The notes beneath the pieces were generated by a model. The model ran no database searches and was not told where the DNA came from. It saw only the letters and a program-made list of their open reading frames with translations. Below, piece by piece: positions 17,369 to 26,034 of a stretch of DNA of 64,000 nt. The position numbers and the translations under genes were made by a program. The stretch's first letter is position 1. The number at the start of each line of letters is the position of its first letter. The stretch is from NCBI RefSeq assembly GCF_000519185.1, contig NZ_JAFA01000004.1, positions 35,949 through 99,948 on the forward strand. The letters are read 5' to 3'. This stretch comes from Paraburkholderia nodosa DSM 21604 (GTDB taxonomy: Bacteria > Pseudomonadota > Gammaproteobacteria > Burkholderiales > Burkholderiaceae).

Positions 17369-18454
17369 TCAGACGCCCATGCCCTGATAGGCGGTCAAGA
17401 GGTGATATGGCGTCGTGGACGGCATGTCCGCGCGCGCCACGTCGCCGTTTGCGCTGCGGCATTCCACCCAGCCCTGCGGTGTGAGAAAGCGCGGCGCGAA
17501 GCGCCCGATCTGCGGCGCGAGCGCGGCGCGTACCGCGGCGTCGCCATGCGTGGCGAGCGCGCGCAAGTATTCCGTCTGCGCCCAGATGCGCTGCGTCGCA
17601 TCGATCACATGGCCCTGCTCGTCGAGCGCCGCCGCCACGGCTCCCGTTTCCGGGTCCACGCCGTGCTCCTGCGCAAAGGCGAAGGCGCGCGCGAGCGCCT
17701 CGTCCAGTCCCGACGCGCCCAGCCGGGCGCCCGCCCGCGTTGCCAGCCAGAACCATTCGAACTGATGTCCGGGCTCGAGGCGGTTGTCCGCCGCGCCGAT
17801 CGGCAATTCGGCGATACAGCCCGTCGGCGCGTGCAGGAAGCCGCGCGCGAGCGCCTCGACGAGACGCGTGATCGCCGTGTCGAACGCGCTGTCGCCGGTC
17901 GCCTCGCTCGCGGCAAGCCAGGCTTCGGTGAGGTGCATGAGCGGATTCTGCAGCGGGCCGCCGGTGACGCTCGCAAAGGAAACGTCGAGCGCCGCGTTGA
18001 GCAGGCCGTCGCGGGCCGCGAAGCGGTCGACGATCAGCGAGGACGTTTCGCGCGCGACGTCGAGCGCCTCGGCCGCGCCGAAGCGCTGGCCGTAGGCCGC
18101 GGTTGCGAACACCACGAAGGCGTGCGTGTAGAGGTCCTTGGTGGTGTCGAGCGGCGCGCCGGCTGCGTCGACGCTATAGAACCATCCGCCGTGCTTCGGG
18201 TCCCGATAAGTGTGGCGCAGCGTTTCGAAGAGCGTTTGCGCGTGCGCGGCGTCGCCGGCCTGGGAGAAGACGAAGAGCTGGCGGGCGCACGCCATCGCGC
18301 GGTAGCGCGTGACGGGCAGCGGTGTCGTGCCGGCCGCATCGAGCGCCTCGTAGGGCAGGCGCAGTTCGGCATTGAAGCCCGGGCCGCGCCACATCGGCAG
18401 GACGACGCGGTCGAAATGCTCGCGCAGGCTGGCTGCGCTCGTAGGTGTGTTCAT
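17369..18454 (-). CDS. AGE-family epimerase/isomerase
   Basis: A 361-residue alpha/alpha-barrel enzyme of the N-acylglucosamine 2-epimerase family, which includes mannose isomerases and cellobiose epimerases. Diagnostic stretches are TRYRAMACARQLFVFSQAG, HGGWFYSVD, KDLYTHAF, NPLMHLTEAWLAA, LEPGHQFEWFWL and RIWAQTEYLRA, with the catalytic histidines in the last four. No signal peptide is seen, so it is cytosolic. Conversion of mannose to fructose or a related aldose-ketose step is likely, but the exact sugar is not determinable. The frame continues far upstream without a stop; the Met at 18454 matches the family start. Confidence 0.88.
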   Translation of the reverse strand: MNTPTSAASLREHFDRVVLPMWRGPGFNAELRLPYEALDAAGTTPLPVTRYRAMACARQLFVFSQAGDAAHAQTLFETLRHTYRDPKHGGWFYSVDAAGAPLDTTKDLYTHAFVVFATAAYGQRFGAAEALDVARETSSLIVDRFAARDGLLNAALDVSFASVTGGPLQNPLMHLTEAWLAASEATGDSAFDTAITRLVEALARGFLHAPTGCIAELPIGAADNRLEPGHQFEWFWLATRAGARLGASGLDEALARAFAFAQEHGVDPETGAVAAALDEQGHVIDATQRIWAQTEYLRALATHGDAAVRAALAPQIGRFAPRFLTPQGWVECRSANGDVARADMPSTTPYHLLTAYQGMGV

Positions 18455-18589
18455 GGCGAAAAGGTGCGGCGGAGCGCGACACTTCAAAAGAGCAATGCCG
18501 GCGATTGTACGCATTCGCAAACTGCGCGGGACATTCAAGGCTGCCGCAGCGCGCTCGCCCACGACAACAAGACCCGGAGGGTGATAACC

Positions 18590-19276
18590 ATGATCGGAAA
18601 CTGGGAACTCATTGCGCGGCTCGTGCTGGCCGCGCTGCTCGGCAGCGTGATTGGCTTCGAGCGCGAGCGGCTTTCGTGGGCGGCGGGGCTGCGCACCCAT
18701 ATGCTCGTGAGCGTGGGCTCGGCGCTCATCATGCTCGTCTCGGCCTACGGTTTCGCCGATGTACTCAAGGGCGACCACGTCGTGCTCGATCCTTCGCGGA
18801 TGGCGGCGCAGGTCGTCTCGGGCATCGGCTTTCTCGGCGCGGGCTCGATCCTGCTGCGCGGCGAGATCGTGCGGGGGCTCACGACGGCGGCGAGCCTCTG
18901 GTCGGTTGCGGCCGTGGGCCTCGCGGTGGGCGGCGGGCTCTATACGGGCGCGATTGCGGCGACCGTCATCATTCTCATCATCCTCGCGGGCATCAAGCCG
19001 CTCGAGCGGCGCTTCATTACGTTCCGGCAGCGTCGCCAGCTCACGCTGCTGGTGAGCCGCGGCGCGCTCACGTTTCACTCGCTGCACGACGCGCTCGGCA
19101 CGTCGAGCCCGCGCGTGAAGCAGTTCGTCGTGCAGCAGAGCGACGACTCGCCCGAGCTGGACGAAGTGATGATCACGCTGAGCCGCGTGTCGTCGATGGA
19201 GTACGAGGCGATTTGCGCGACGCTGCGCCGCTTGCCCGACGTGAAGGAATTTCGCGAGGACGGCGCACCGGGCTGA
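18590..19276 (+). CDS. MgtC/SapB-family membrane protein
   Basis: A 228-residue protein with four or five N-terminal membrane segments and the MgtC signature: GSVIGFERERLSWAAGLRTH, then SGIGFLGAGSILLRGEIVRG and TTAASLWSVAAVGLAVG. A C-terminal soluble ACT-like domain follows (about residues 150-228). MgtC proteins help growth at low Mg2+ and modulate membrane potential or ATP synthase in some pathogens. CGGAGGG precedes the ATG. It is divergent from the epimerase gene. Confidence 0.92.
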   Translation: MIGNWELIARLVLAALLGSVIGFERERLSWAAGLRTHMLVSVGSALIMLVSAYGFADVLKGDHVVLDPSRMAAQVVSGIGFLGAGSILLRGEIVRGLTTAASLWSVAAVGLAVGGGLYTGAIAATVIILIILAGIKPLERRFITFRQRRQLTLLVSRGALTFHSLHDALGTSSPRVKQFVVQQSDDSPELDEVMITLSRVSSMEYEAICATLRRLPDVKEFREDGAPG

Positions 19277-19434
19277 CTGCGCAAGGCGTTGGGTCGATGC
19301 CGGCTGGGTAAGTCGGGGCAGAGCCCCTGGCGGCGCGTTCCGGCATGCGACAATGCGCGTTCGAACCAGAACACGAGGACGTCGCCAAGCGGCCGTGACC
19401 GGCCGGCGCGCGACGCGAACCGCATCGCTGACCC

Positions 19435-20364
19435 ATGGCTGATTACGCAGATACCGCATCCTTGAGCTCTTCGCATCCCGAACGCAACGCGCCGTGGCAG
19501 CCCCGCGCGACGTCTGCGTCGTCCAACGTGACTGAATCCCCGCCTGCTGTCGAATCCGATGCTCCGCACGCGCTTGCCGGCGAGGACCTCGCCGCCGTGG
19601 CCGAAGCGGATGCCGCTGTGCGCCAGGGCACGCTGAGCGGCTTCGAAAGCGCCGAGCCTGCTCGAGCGATGGCCGCGCCCGCCGAGGAGGCCGGTGCAGC
19701 GAGCCCCGTTGCGGGTGCAACGACTGCGCGCCGCGCGCCGCGGGCGAAACGTGCCGCGGCGCCTGCCGTGGCCGAAGCGGTGGCGCCCGGCGTTGGAGAG
19801 ATGCCGGACCCGGCTGGTGCTGCCTTCGTCGCCGAGCCGTCGTTTGCCGCCGACTCTGCTGAGCGCATGGAACCCACTGGGTTCGCGCCCGAAGCGGCTC
19901 AGACGGCCACCGAGCCGGACGCGCTGACGCAGCGCCTCGACGCGCTCCAGGGCGCGCTCGCCGAGCAGCGCCGCATGGCGGTCGCCTCGTCGCGCCAACA
20001 AAAGTGGGTGGTCGCCGCCGCTTCGGTGGCGGTGCTCGCATCGGTCGGTTTCGGGATCGCGCAGTCGGTGCGGCTCGACAGCCTCGCAAACGAATCCCGC
20101 GCCGATGAGGCCCGCCTCGAGCAGTTCATCCTGAAGCAGCAGTCCACGCTCGACGACCTGTCGCAGCGCGTTGCCGCGCAAACCGCCGCTGCCATCGCGG
20201 CTGCTGCGGCCGCTGCCGCTGCCGCGGAGACCCCGGCGGCGGCGTCAGCACGCGTGTCGTCCAGGGCGGCGCCCGCCAAGGCATCGCCCGCCCCCGCGCG
20301 CCATGCAGCGGCGCATGCCGCGCGTGCGGCTCACGCGAAAAGCGCCCAGAAAGCCACGCGCTGA
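19435..20364 (+). CDS. Ala-rich single-pass membrane protein, unknown function
   Basis: A 309-residue protein of low-complexity composition. It has about 180 disordered, Ala/Pro/Glu-rich cytoplasmic residues and one membrane helix (KWVVAAASVAVLASVGFGIA, about residues 189-208). A short coiled-coil then follows (SLANESRADEARLEQFILKQ), ending in an Ala-rich tail with several basic residues. No Shine-Dalgarno is obvious before the ATG. The design recalls envelope or cell-division spacer proteins, but I do not recognise a family. Confidence 0.7.
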   Translation: MADYADTASLSSSHPERNAPWQPRATSASSNVTESPPAVESDAPHALAGEDLAAVAEADAAVRQGTLSGFESAEPARAMAAPAEEAGAASPVAGATTARRAPRAKRAAAPAVAEAVAPGVGEMPDPAGAAFVAEPSFAADSAERMEPTGFAPEAAQTATEPDALTQRLDALQGALAEQRRMAVASSRQQKWVVAAASVAVLASVGFGIAQSVRLDSLANESRADEARLEQFILKQQSTLDDLSQRVAAQTAAAIAAAAAAAAAAETPAAASARVSSRAAPAKASPAPARHAAAHAARAAHAKSAQKATR

Positions 20365-20496
20365 CCGGCTTCTCCCCGCGATCCCGCCCCTGTATCCGAA
20401 AACTCGATGCGTTGCTTTGTTGCAACGCATCGAATGTGCTCGACCCCGTGCGACGGCGCGTCGCAGTTTTTTTGCTGCGCTGCACTAGCGTTGCCC

Positions 20497-20538
20497 TAGG
20501 GAAAACCCTATAATTCGTTCTGTCTTAGGGAAAACCCT
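20497..20538. repeat. Twin 13-bp palindromic repeats at a promoter
   Basis: TAGGGAAAACCCT occurs twice, at 20497-20509 and 20526-20538, 29 bp apart. Each copy is itself a dyad (AGGG/CCCT). The last T of the first copy begins a perfect TATAAT (20509-20514), so the first copy fills the spacer and the second covers the early transcribed region of the small gene at 20565. No good -35 is present. Confidence 0.65.
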
Positions 20539-20564
20539 GAACTGCAGCCTAACTGGGAGTCGCC

Positions 20565-20720
20565 ATGAGCTTCATCTTTGCCCTGTTCCAAAAGGTGAGC
20601 GACCTCTTCGCGTCGCCGTATCTGCCGATGGATTCGGAATACTCGTACGCAGCGCGTCACCGCGAAGCCGAGCGCGTTCGCCGCTCGCACTACATGCCGT
20701 TCGGCATGCCGCGTGACTGA
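20565..20720 (+). CDS. Small protein, 51 aa, unknown
   Basis: Starts MSFIFALFQKVSDLFASPYL, continues with a charged YAARHREAERVRRS region and ends MPFGMPRD. GGGAGT lies seven bases before the ATG, a -10 with twin repeats lies upstream and a very strong terminator follows, so it looks like a complete monocistronic gene. The amphipathic N-terminus plus an Arg-rich tail recalls other tiny Burkholderiales proteins (DUF3563- or DUF1127-like), but the usual motifs of those families are missing. Function unknown. Confidence 0.75.
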   Translation: MSFIFALFQKVSDLFASPYLPMDSEYSYAARHREAERVRRSHYMPFGMPRD

Positions 20721-20791
20721 TCGAAGCTGAAGCGCTTCGGGCGGCGCGCGCCGTCCAACGCGTTTCTCCGGTCAGACCGCCAGGTCTTCAA

Positions 20792-20834
20792 GCAAGGCCG
20801 GCTCTCGCAAGAGAGCCGGCCTTGCTGCGTTTTT
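20792..20834 (+). terminator. Strong Rho-independent terminator
   Basis: A 15-bp perfect stem (GCAAGGCCGGCTCTC and complement) with a GCAA tetraloop is followed by TGCGTTTTT. It lies 72 bp after the small gene. Confidence 0.88.
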
Positions 20835-20919
20835 GGGGCGGCTGCAAGCCTCTGGCGCAACGGCAGCCGCGCGCGGCTCGTGTCATAGTGATGCCGCATC
20901 GAAATCGCTACGCCTCATC

Positions 20920-21534
20920 ATGTCCAATACTTACTTCTACGATCCCGCCCAGGGCCATGGCCTGCCGCACGATCCGTTCAAGGCGATCGTCGCGCCGCGC
21001 ATGATCGGCTGGATCGCCAGCCGCGCGAAAAGCGGCGCGCTCAATCTCGCGCCCTATAGCTTCTTCGGCGCGTTCGCCACATTTCCGCCGATCATCGGGT
21101 TCTGCAGCGAAGGCCGCAAGGACAGCATCAGCAACATCGAAGAGACCGGCGAGTTCGTCTGGAATCTCACCTCGAAGGCGCTGGCGCTGCAGATGAACCG
21201 CACCTCCGCGCCGGTCGCGGCCGACGTCGACGAATTCGCGCTCGCGGGCCTCACGGCCGCGCCGGGCCGCAGCGTCGCGGTGCCGCACGTGGCCGAGTCG
21301 CCGGCCGCGCTCGAATGCAAGCTGCTGCAGGTCGTGCGGCTCAACACGCTGGACGGCGCGCCCATGGACAACTGGCTCGCGCTGGGGCAGGTGGTGGGTG
21401 TGCACATTCGCGAGGAATTCCTGAAGGACGGCCTGTTCGACACGCACGCCGCCCAGCCCGTGATGCGCGCGGGCTATCGCGCCGACTTCGCGGAGATCGG
21501 CGAGATGTTCCAGATGGTGCGGCCGAGCGCGTAA
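20920..21534 (+). CDS. Flavin reductase-like protein (FMN-binding split barrel)
   Basis: A 204-residue protein of the DIM6/NTAB flavin reductase-like family. It starts SNTYFYDPAQGHGLPHDPFK and has the conserved core PRMIGWIASRAKSGALNLAPYSFFGAF, followed by PPIIGFCSEGRKDS. It is expected to bind FMN and reduce flavin or act as an NAD(P)H:flavin oxidoreductase, possibly serving a monooxygenase encoded elsewhere. The ATG at 20920 matches the family start; the frame is open upstream to 20833. Confidence 0.88.
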   Translation: MSNTYFYDPAQGHGLPHDPFKAIVAPRMIGWIASRAKSGALNLAPYSFFGAFATFPPIIGFCSEGRKDSISNIEETGEFVWNLTSKALALQMNRTSAPVAADVDEFALAGLTAAPGRSVAVPHVAESPAALECKLLQVVRLNTLDGAPMDNWLALGQVVGVHIREEFLKDGLFDTHAAQPVMRAGYRADFAEIGEMFQMVRPSA

Positions 21535-21627
21535 GCCGCTGCGGGCGTGAGCAGATCGCGGCGTTGCCGCGTCCTGCCCGCCCGCCGATAATGGCCCGAC
21601 AGCGCGAGGCGCGCAGGGAGGCAATCC

Positions 21628-21924
21628 ATGCAATCTCCGACGGGATCGGTGGTGGCGCTCAGTTCTGCCGCCTCGACGATGTTTTCGATCGGCCTGATCG
21701 CGCTGGGCTACTGGGGGCTGCACGAGCCGTCGGCCTGGCGCATCGGCGACCGGGTGGTCGTCGGCATCGCGCTCGCGGGCTTCGCGTGCCTCGGCAGCGT
21801 GCCCTGGCTCGCCACCTCGCCCGCGAAACCCAACGACGAGTCGCGCTTTCTGATGGCGCGCCGCGCCTTTCTCTGCGGCGCGGCTGCCGTGTGGGTGTCG
21901 ATTGCCCTGTCGCTCGTGCTGTGA
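21628..21924 (+). CDS. Small membrane protein, 98 aa
   Basis: Three hydrophobic helices (about residues 14-30, 44-62 and 78-97), with a polar loop SPAKPNDESRFLMARR between the second and third. GGGAGG stands nine bases before the ATG. It ends 12 bp before the convergent porin gene. I do not recognise a family; it is probably an inner-membrane protein. Confidence 0.75.
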   Translation: MQSPTGSVVALSSAASTMFSIGLIALGYWGLHEPSAWRIGDRVVVGIALAGFACLGSVPWLATSPAKPNDESRFLMARRAFLCGAAAVWVSIALSLVL

Positions 21925-21936
21925 CCAGGAGCGTGA

Positions 21937-23109
21937 TCAGAAGCGGGCGCGCAAGCCCACCGTGCCCACCACCTGATTGGCCGTCGTAGACGCGCCGCCC
22001 GCCGTGTTGATGAACGCCACGTAGTTGTGTCCCGAGGCGTGCTGGTACATGGCCTCGCCGTAGAGGTCGGTGCGCTTCGAGAGGCGGTACACGACCTGTG
22101 CGTCCACCTGGTTCCACTTCGGATCGGCGCCGTAAGTGGTCGTGTTGCTCACGTGGCCGTCCGTGAAGGTGTAGGCGAGGCCCAGGCTCCACGCCGGGTT
22201 CAACTGATACTTCCCGTTCACTTCGTAATTGTTGAAGCTCATGTCGCCGCCCTGCGAGCCGAACGAGCTGGTGCCCGCGTACTCGCTGCGCGTGAACACG
22301 AAGCCCGCGGTAGCCGGCCCGAACGTGTAGTTGATGCCGCCGCCGAACGAACGCAGCCGGTCGGCGCCGAGTGCGAAGCCACCCTTGCCGTTGGCCGTCG
22401 ATTCCGCGAGATCCACCGCGCCCGGGCTGCTCGCCGTCGCGCCCTGGGTGCCGTTCAGCTGCAGATAGCCGGCCGCGATGGCGAGCGGCCCGTTGGTGTA
22501 GCTCGCGCCGAAGCTGTAGGCGCGGTTCACGGCGAAGTCGGTCTGGTTCGAGAACGCGTACAACGCGCCGAACTTCAGGCCGCTATACGTGTTGCTCGTG
22601 AACTTGACGGCGTTGCTCATGCGCAGCGAGTGGTTCAGGTTGTCGTTGTCGAACGGATGCGCGAAGCCCGTGTCGCCGAAGGTGCCTGCCGTGGCCGAGA
22701 GCGGCGCGACGAAATCGACGAGCGAGTCGTACTGGCGGCCGAGCGTGAGCGAGCCGAACTGGTCGCTCGCGAGGCCCACGTAGGCCTGGCGGCCGAACAT
22801 GCGGCCGTCCTGGCCGAGCTTGCCGTTCTGCACGTTGAAGCCGTTTTCGAGCACGAAGACCGCATGCAGGCCGCCGCCCAGGTCCTCGCTGCCGCGCACG
22901 CCGAAGCGGCTGCCGTTCACGTTGCCGCTCGTTGCCTGCCAGAGCGCGCCGCCCGACTTGCCGCTCGCGACGTTGTTCGTGTACATGATGCCGGCGTCGA
23001 TCAGGCCGTAGAGCGTGACGGAGCTTTGCGCGTGGGCCGCGGGCGCGGCGAGCGTGCCGAGTGCGCCGAGCACGGCGGCAGCGGTGGTGAGCGAGAGGGG
23101 GTTCTTCAT
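21937..23109 (-). CDS. Gram-negative porin (OmpC/Burkholderia type)
   Basis: Outer-membrane general porin of 390 residues. It has a 28-residue signal peptide ending PAAHA, then the mature start QSSVTLYGLIDAGIMYTNN. Typical porin features are SRFGVRGSEDLGGGLHAVFVLE and the terminal strand TVGLRARF ending in Phe for BAM recognition. AGGAA lies near the start ATG at 23109, which is preferred over the open frame to 23265 because of the signal peptide. It is probably a trimer forming a diffusion channel. Confidence 0.95.
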   Translation of the reverse strand: MKNPLSLTTAAAVLGALGTLAAPAAHAQSSVTLYGLIDAGIMYTNNVASGKSGGALWQATSGNVNGSRFGVRGSEDLGGGLHAVFVLENGFNVQNGKLGQDGRMFGRQAYVGLASDQFGSLTLGRQYDSLVDFVAPLSATAGTFGDTGFAHPFDNDNLNHSLRMSNAVKFTSNTYSGLKFGALYAFSNQTDFAVNRAYSFGASYTNGPLAIAAGYLQLNGTQGATASSPGAVDLAESTANGKGGFALGADRLRSFGGGINYTFGPATAGFVFTRSEYAGTSSFGSQGGDMSFNNYEVNGKYQLNPAWSLGLAYTFTDGHVSNTTTYGADPKWNQVDAQVVYRLSKRTDLYGEAMYQHASGHNYVAFINTAGGASTTANQVVGTVGLRARF

Positions 23110-23251
23110 TCGAGGTTCCTGTAGCGTTGTTGTTTCGTGGCGTGTGCAACAGCGACAGGAGTGTAGGGAGGGAAAGACTCCGGAAAAACCGGCTGTGACT
23201 GGAGAGGATTCTTCCTCGATCTGGAAGGATGATTTCATCTCCCTGTCATAA

Positions 23252-23275
23252 ATCGACTCAGGCATCGACTCAGGC
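23252..23275. repeat. Perfect 12-bp tandem duplication
   Basis: ATCGACTCAGGC occurs twice head to tail between the porin and penicillin-binding protein genes. It may be a simple replication slippage product. Confidence 0.6.
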
Positions 23276-23401
23276 GATCGAGGGCTTGCGCCAGGCCCGA
23301 AGCAGGAGCGGCCTTGCGAGTTTGGTACGATTCACGCTTTGCCAGCCGACCCTACCTGCCGCGTGAAGCGTTACGTGCCGTTGATCCGCGATCGAATCGC
23401 G

Positions 23402-25933
23402 ATGTCGTTGTCCCGCCTGAAGCCCGCCGCCGCGCGGCTGGGCGGGTTTATTCGCCCGCTGGGGGCGCGTGCGCTCCATCATCTGCGGCATCCCACGCGG
23501 CGCGGCGTGCTCATGACCATTGGCGCGTTGCCGGCGCTCGTCGTGCTCTACGTGCTCGTGCTGATTCCGTTCACGCCGAGCATTGGCGACATCCGCAAGG
23601 CGCGGGTGGACGAACCGGCCCAGATTCTGTCCGCCGACGGCAAGGTGCTCGCCGAGTTCAAGCCCTCGAACCGCGAATGGGTGCCGCTCGCGCAGATCTC
23701 GCCGCACATGGTCGATGCGCTGATTTCCACCGAGGATCACCGCTTCTACGAGCACCACGGCATCGACTTCAAGCGTACGGCGGGCGCGGCGCTGCACACG
23801 TTCTCGGGCGAGCGCCAGGGCGGCTCGACCATTACGCAGCAGCTCGCGCGCAATCTCTATCCCGATGAAATCGGCCGCGCGCCCACGCTCACGCGCAAGA
23901 TCAAGGAAGCGATCACGGCGTTCAAGATCGAGGCGGTGTATAGCAAGCAGCAGATTCTCGAGACGTATCTGAACACGGTGCCGTTCCTCTACAACGCCTA
24001 CGGCATCGAGATGGCGGCGCGCACTTACTTCGGCGTGTCGGCGGATCAGCTCGACATCCTGCAGGCCGCGACGCTCACCGGCATGCTCAAGGGCAACGCC
24101 TATTACAACCCGGTGATCAACCCCGAGCGCGCGCTCGCGCGGCGCAACACCGTGCTCGGCCAGATGGTGAAGTACGGCAAGCTCAGCGAGGCGCAGTACG
24201 CCACGCTCTCGAAGAAGCCGCTGCGCCTCGACTTCGAGCGTCAGACCGAGCCGCCCGGGCCCGCGCCGCACTTCGCGCTGCAACTGCGCAAGTGGCTGAT
24301 TTCGTGGGCCGACCGCAACGACTACAACATCTATTCGGATGGCCTCGTGGTGCGCACCACGATCGATTCGCGTCTCCAGCAGATGGCAACCGCCGCGCTG
24401 CGCCAGCACACGAACCAGCTGCAGGGCATCGCCAACGGCGCATGGAGCGGACGCAACGGCTGCGTGGCCGGCAACGACCTGTTCGCGACGTTCATGCGCG
24501 AAACGCAGGACTACAAGAGCGCACGCGACGCGGGCGCGAACGACGCCGACGCGCTCAAGCAGCTCGCTGGCGACCGCACCTTCATGCGCAACCTCTGCAA
24601 GAGCAAGACCGCGGTGGAGGCGGGCTTCCTCGCCATCGACCCGCGCAACGGGCAGATCAAGGCGTGGGTGGGCAGCCGCGACTTTACCGACGAGCCGTTC
24701 GACCACGTGCAGCAGGCGCGCCGTCAGCCGGGCTCGACGTTCAAGCCATTCGTGTACGGCGCGGCCTACGCGGCGGGCGCGAAGCCGAGCGACACATTCA
24801 TCGACCAGCCGGTGGAGATTCCGCTGGCGGGTGGCGAAATCTGGAAGCCGACCGACGACGTGCCGCCGAGCAATCGCCCGATGACACTGCGCGACGCGAT
24901 CGCATTCTCGCGCAACCGCATCACCGCGCAACTCATGCAGACGGTGGGCCCGGACAAGGTTGCGCGGCTCGCTCGCGCGATGGGCGTGCGCGACAGCCAG
25001 CTCGACCCGGTGCCGTCGCTCGCGCTCGGCACGAGCCCGGTCACGTTGAAGGAGATGGTCTCCGCGTACAGCACCATCGCCAACGACGGCGAGTATCTCG
25101 AACCGCGCATGGTCACGAGTATCGAGGACCACAAGGGCAACGTGCTCGCGCAGTTCGAGAGCGCTTCGCCCGAGCGGGCGCTTTCGGCGGAGGCGGACCG
25201 CACGCTGCTCGACACGATGCGCGACGTCGTGAACCGCGGCACGGGCTCGGCCATCCGCACGCGCTTCGGCATTCGCGGCGACGTGGCGGGCAAGACCGGC
25301 ACGACCCAGGGCAACACCGACGGCTGGTTCATCCTGATGGACCCGCAGCTCGTTGCGGGCGCGTGGGTGGGCTTCGACGACGGCCGCGTGACGCTCGACG
25401 ACTACTGGGGGCAGGGCGCGCGCAGCGCGCTGCCGATCGTCGGCGACTTCTTCCAGCGTGCGTTGCGCTCGCGCCTCGTGGATCCGCGTGCGCGCTTCGA
25501 CACCGAGGTGACGCCGGGCGCGTTCGAAGCCTTCCGCGAGAAGCTGCGCGCGTGGGTGGACAAGCTGTTCGGCAAGCACGAAGCGCCGCCTCCGGCCCCG
25601 CCGGTGCGGCATGCGCCGCCGCCGCGCGTGAGTGCGCCGGCAGCTGCCTCTGTGCCGGCTGCGGCTTCGGAGACGGGGGCATCGGCGCCTGCGGAGGCAT
25701 CGGCGCCGTCTGCCGCTTCGGCGGCGGCCGCAGAGTCCGCCGCGCGCGCGATCATGGGCCTGCCGCCGATCATCGGGCCGTCCAGCGCGCCGGCGGCGCT
25801 TGCCCCGCAGCCTTCGTATCCGGCGCAGGCGCCGGCGCTTGCGCCGACCCCGACGCCCGACGAGGCGGACCCTGACACGCCCGGCGCGAGCGCGAGCTAC
25901 ACGCCGCCCGTGGCGCAGCCGCAGGGGCAATGA
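23402..25933 (+). CDS. Class A penicillin-binding protein (PBP1A-type)
   Basis: Bifunctional peptidoglycan synthase of 843 residues. It has one membrane anchor (about residues 35-55) and a GT51 transglycosylase domain with EDHRFYEHHGID (Glu101) and QGGSTITQQLARNLY. The transpeptidase domain has SxxK in GSTFKP (Ser445, Lys448), SRN at 503-505 and KTGTT from 631. The roughly 120-residue C-terminal tail is Ala/Pro-rich and probably disordered. The start is uncertain: Met at 23402 has no clear Shine-Dalgarno and the frame continues to 23339. No pilus genes flank it, so it may be an additional PBP1A rather than the housekeeping copy. Confidence 0.94.
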   Translation: MSLSRLKPAAARLGGFIRPLGARALHHLRHPTRRGVLMTIGALPALVVLYVLVLIPFTPSIGDIRKARVDEPAQILSADGKVLAEFKPSNREWVPLAQISPHMVDALISTEDHRFYEHHGIDFKRTAGAALHTFSGERQGGSTITQQLARNLYPDEIGRAPTLTRKIKEAITAFKIEAVYSKQQILETYLNTVPFLYNAYGIEMAARTYFGVSADQLDILQAATLTGMLKGNAYYNPVINPERALARRNTVLGQMVKYGKLSEAQYATLSKKPLRLDFERQTEPPGPAPHFALQLRKWLISWADRNDYNIYSDGLVVRTTIDSRLQQMATAALRQHTNQLQGIANGAWSGRNGCVAGNDLFATFMRETQDYKSARDAGANDADALKQLAGDRTFMRNLCKSKTAVEAGFLAIDPRNGQIKAWVGSRDFTDEPFDHVQQARRQPGSTFKPFVYGAAYAAGAKPSDTFIDQPVEIPLAGGEIWKPTDDVPPSNRPMTLRDAIAFSRNRITAQLMQTVGPDKVARLARAMGVRDSQLDPVPSLALGTSPVTLKEMVSAYSTIANDGEYLEPRMVTSIEDHKGNVLAQFESASPERALSAEADRTLLDTMRDVVNRGTGSAIRTRFGIRGDVAGKTGTTQGNTDGWFILMDPQLVAGAWVGFDDGRVTLDDYWGQGARSALPIVGDFFQRALRSRLVDPRARFDTEVTPGAFEAFREKLRAWVDKLFGKHEAPPPAPPVRHAPPPRVSAPAAASVPAAASETGASAPAEASAPSAASAAAAESAARAIMGLPPIIGPSSAPAALAPQPSYPAQAPALAPTPTPDEADPDTPGASASYTPPVAQPQGQ

Positions 25934-25954
25934 GCGCGGCGCCGCGCCGTTAAG

Positions 25955-25987
25955 AAAAAAGGCAGCGTCTCGTGACGCTGCCTTTTT
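25955..25987. terminator. Bidirectional terminator
   Basis: A perfect stem AAAAAGGCAGCGTC with loop TCGT is flanked by A and T runs on both sides. It lies between the converging penicillin-binding protein and chemoreceptor genes. Confidence 0.88.
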
Positions 25988-26034
25988 TATTTGTTGGGCA
26001 CTGCGAATCATGCCCTGAAGGTGCTACGCGTGCG

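Noticed and set aside
17180..18589. A long N-terminal extension of the MgtC-like protein
   Set aside because: The extension is antisense to the epimerase gene and is a composition artefact; a good Shine-Dalgarno marks the start at 18590.
17369..20089. A 906-codon minus-strand frame appearing to fuse the epimerase to a long N-terminal region
   Set aside because: The upstream part is antisense to MgtC and the Ala-rich gene; the real epimerase starts at 18454.
23252..23275. Tandem 12-bp repeat as an operator of the porin gene
   Set aside because: Not palindromic, not positioned on a recognisable promoter, and easily explained by slippage.
23270..26011. A 913-codon antisense frame over the penicillin-binding protein
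   Set aside because: Same composition artefact; the sense frame carries all GT51 and transpeptidase motifs.
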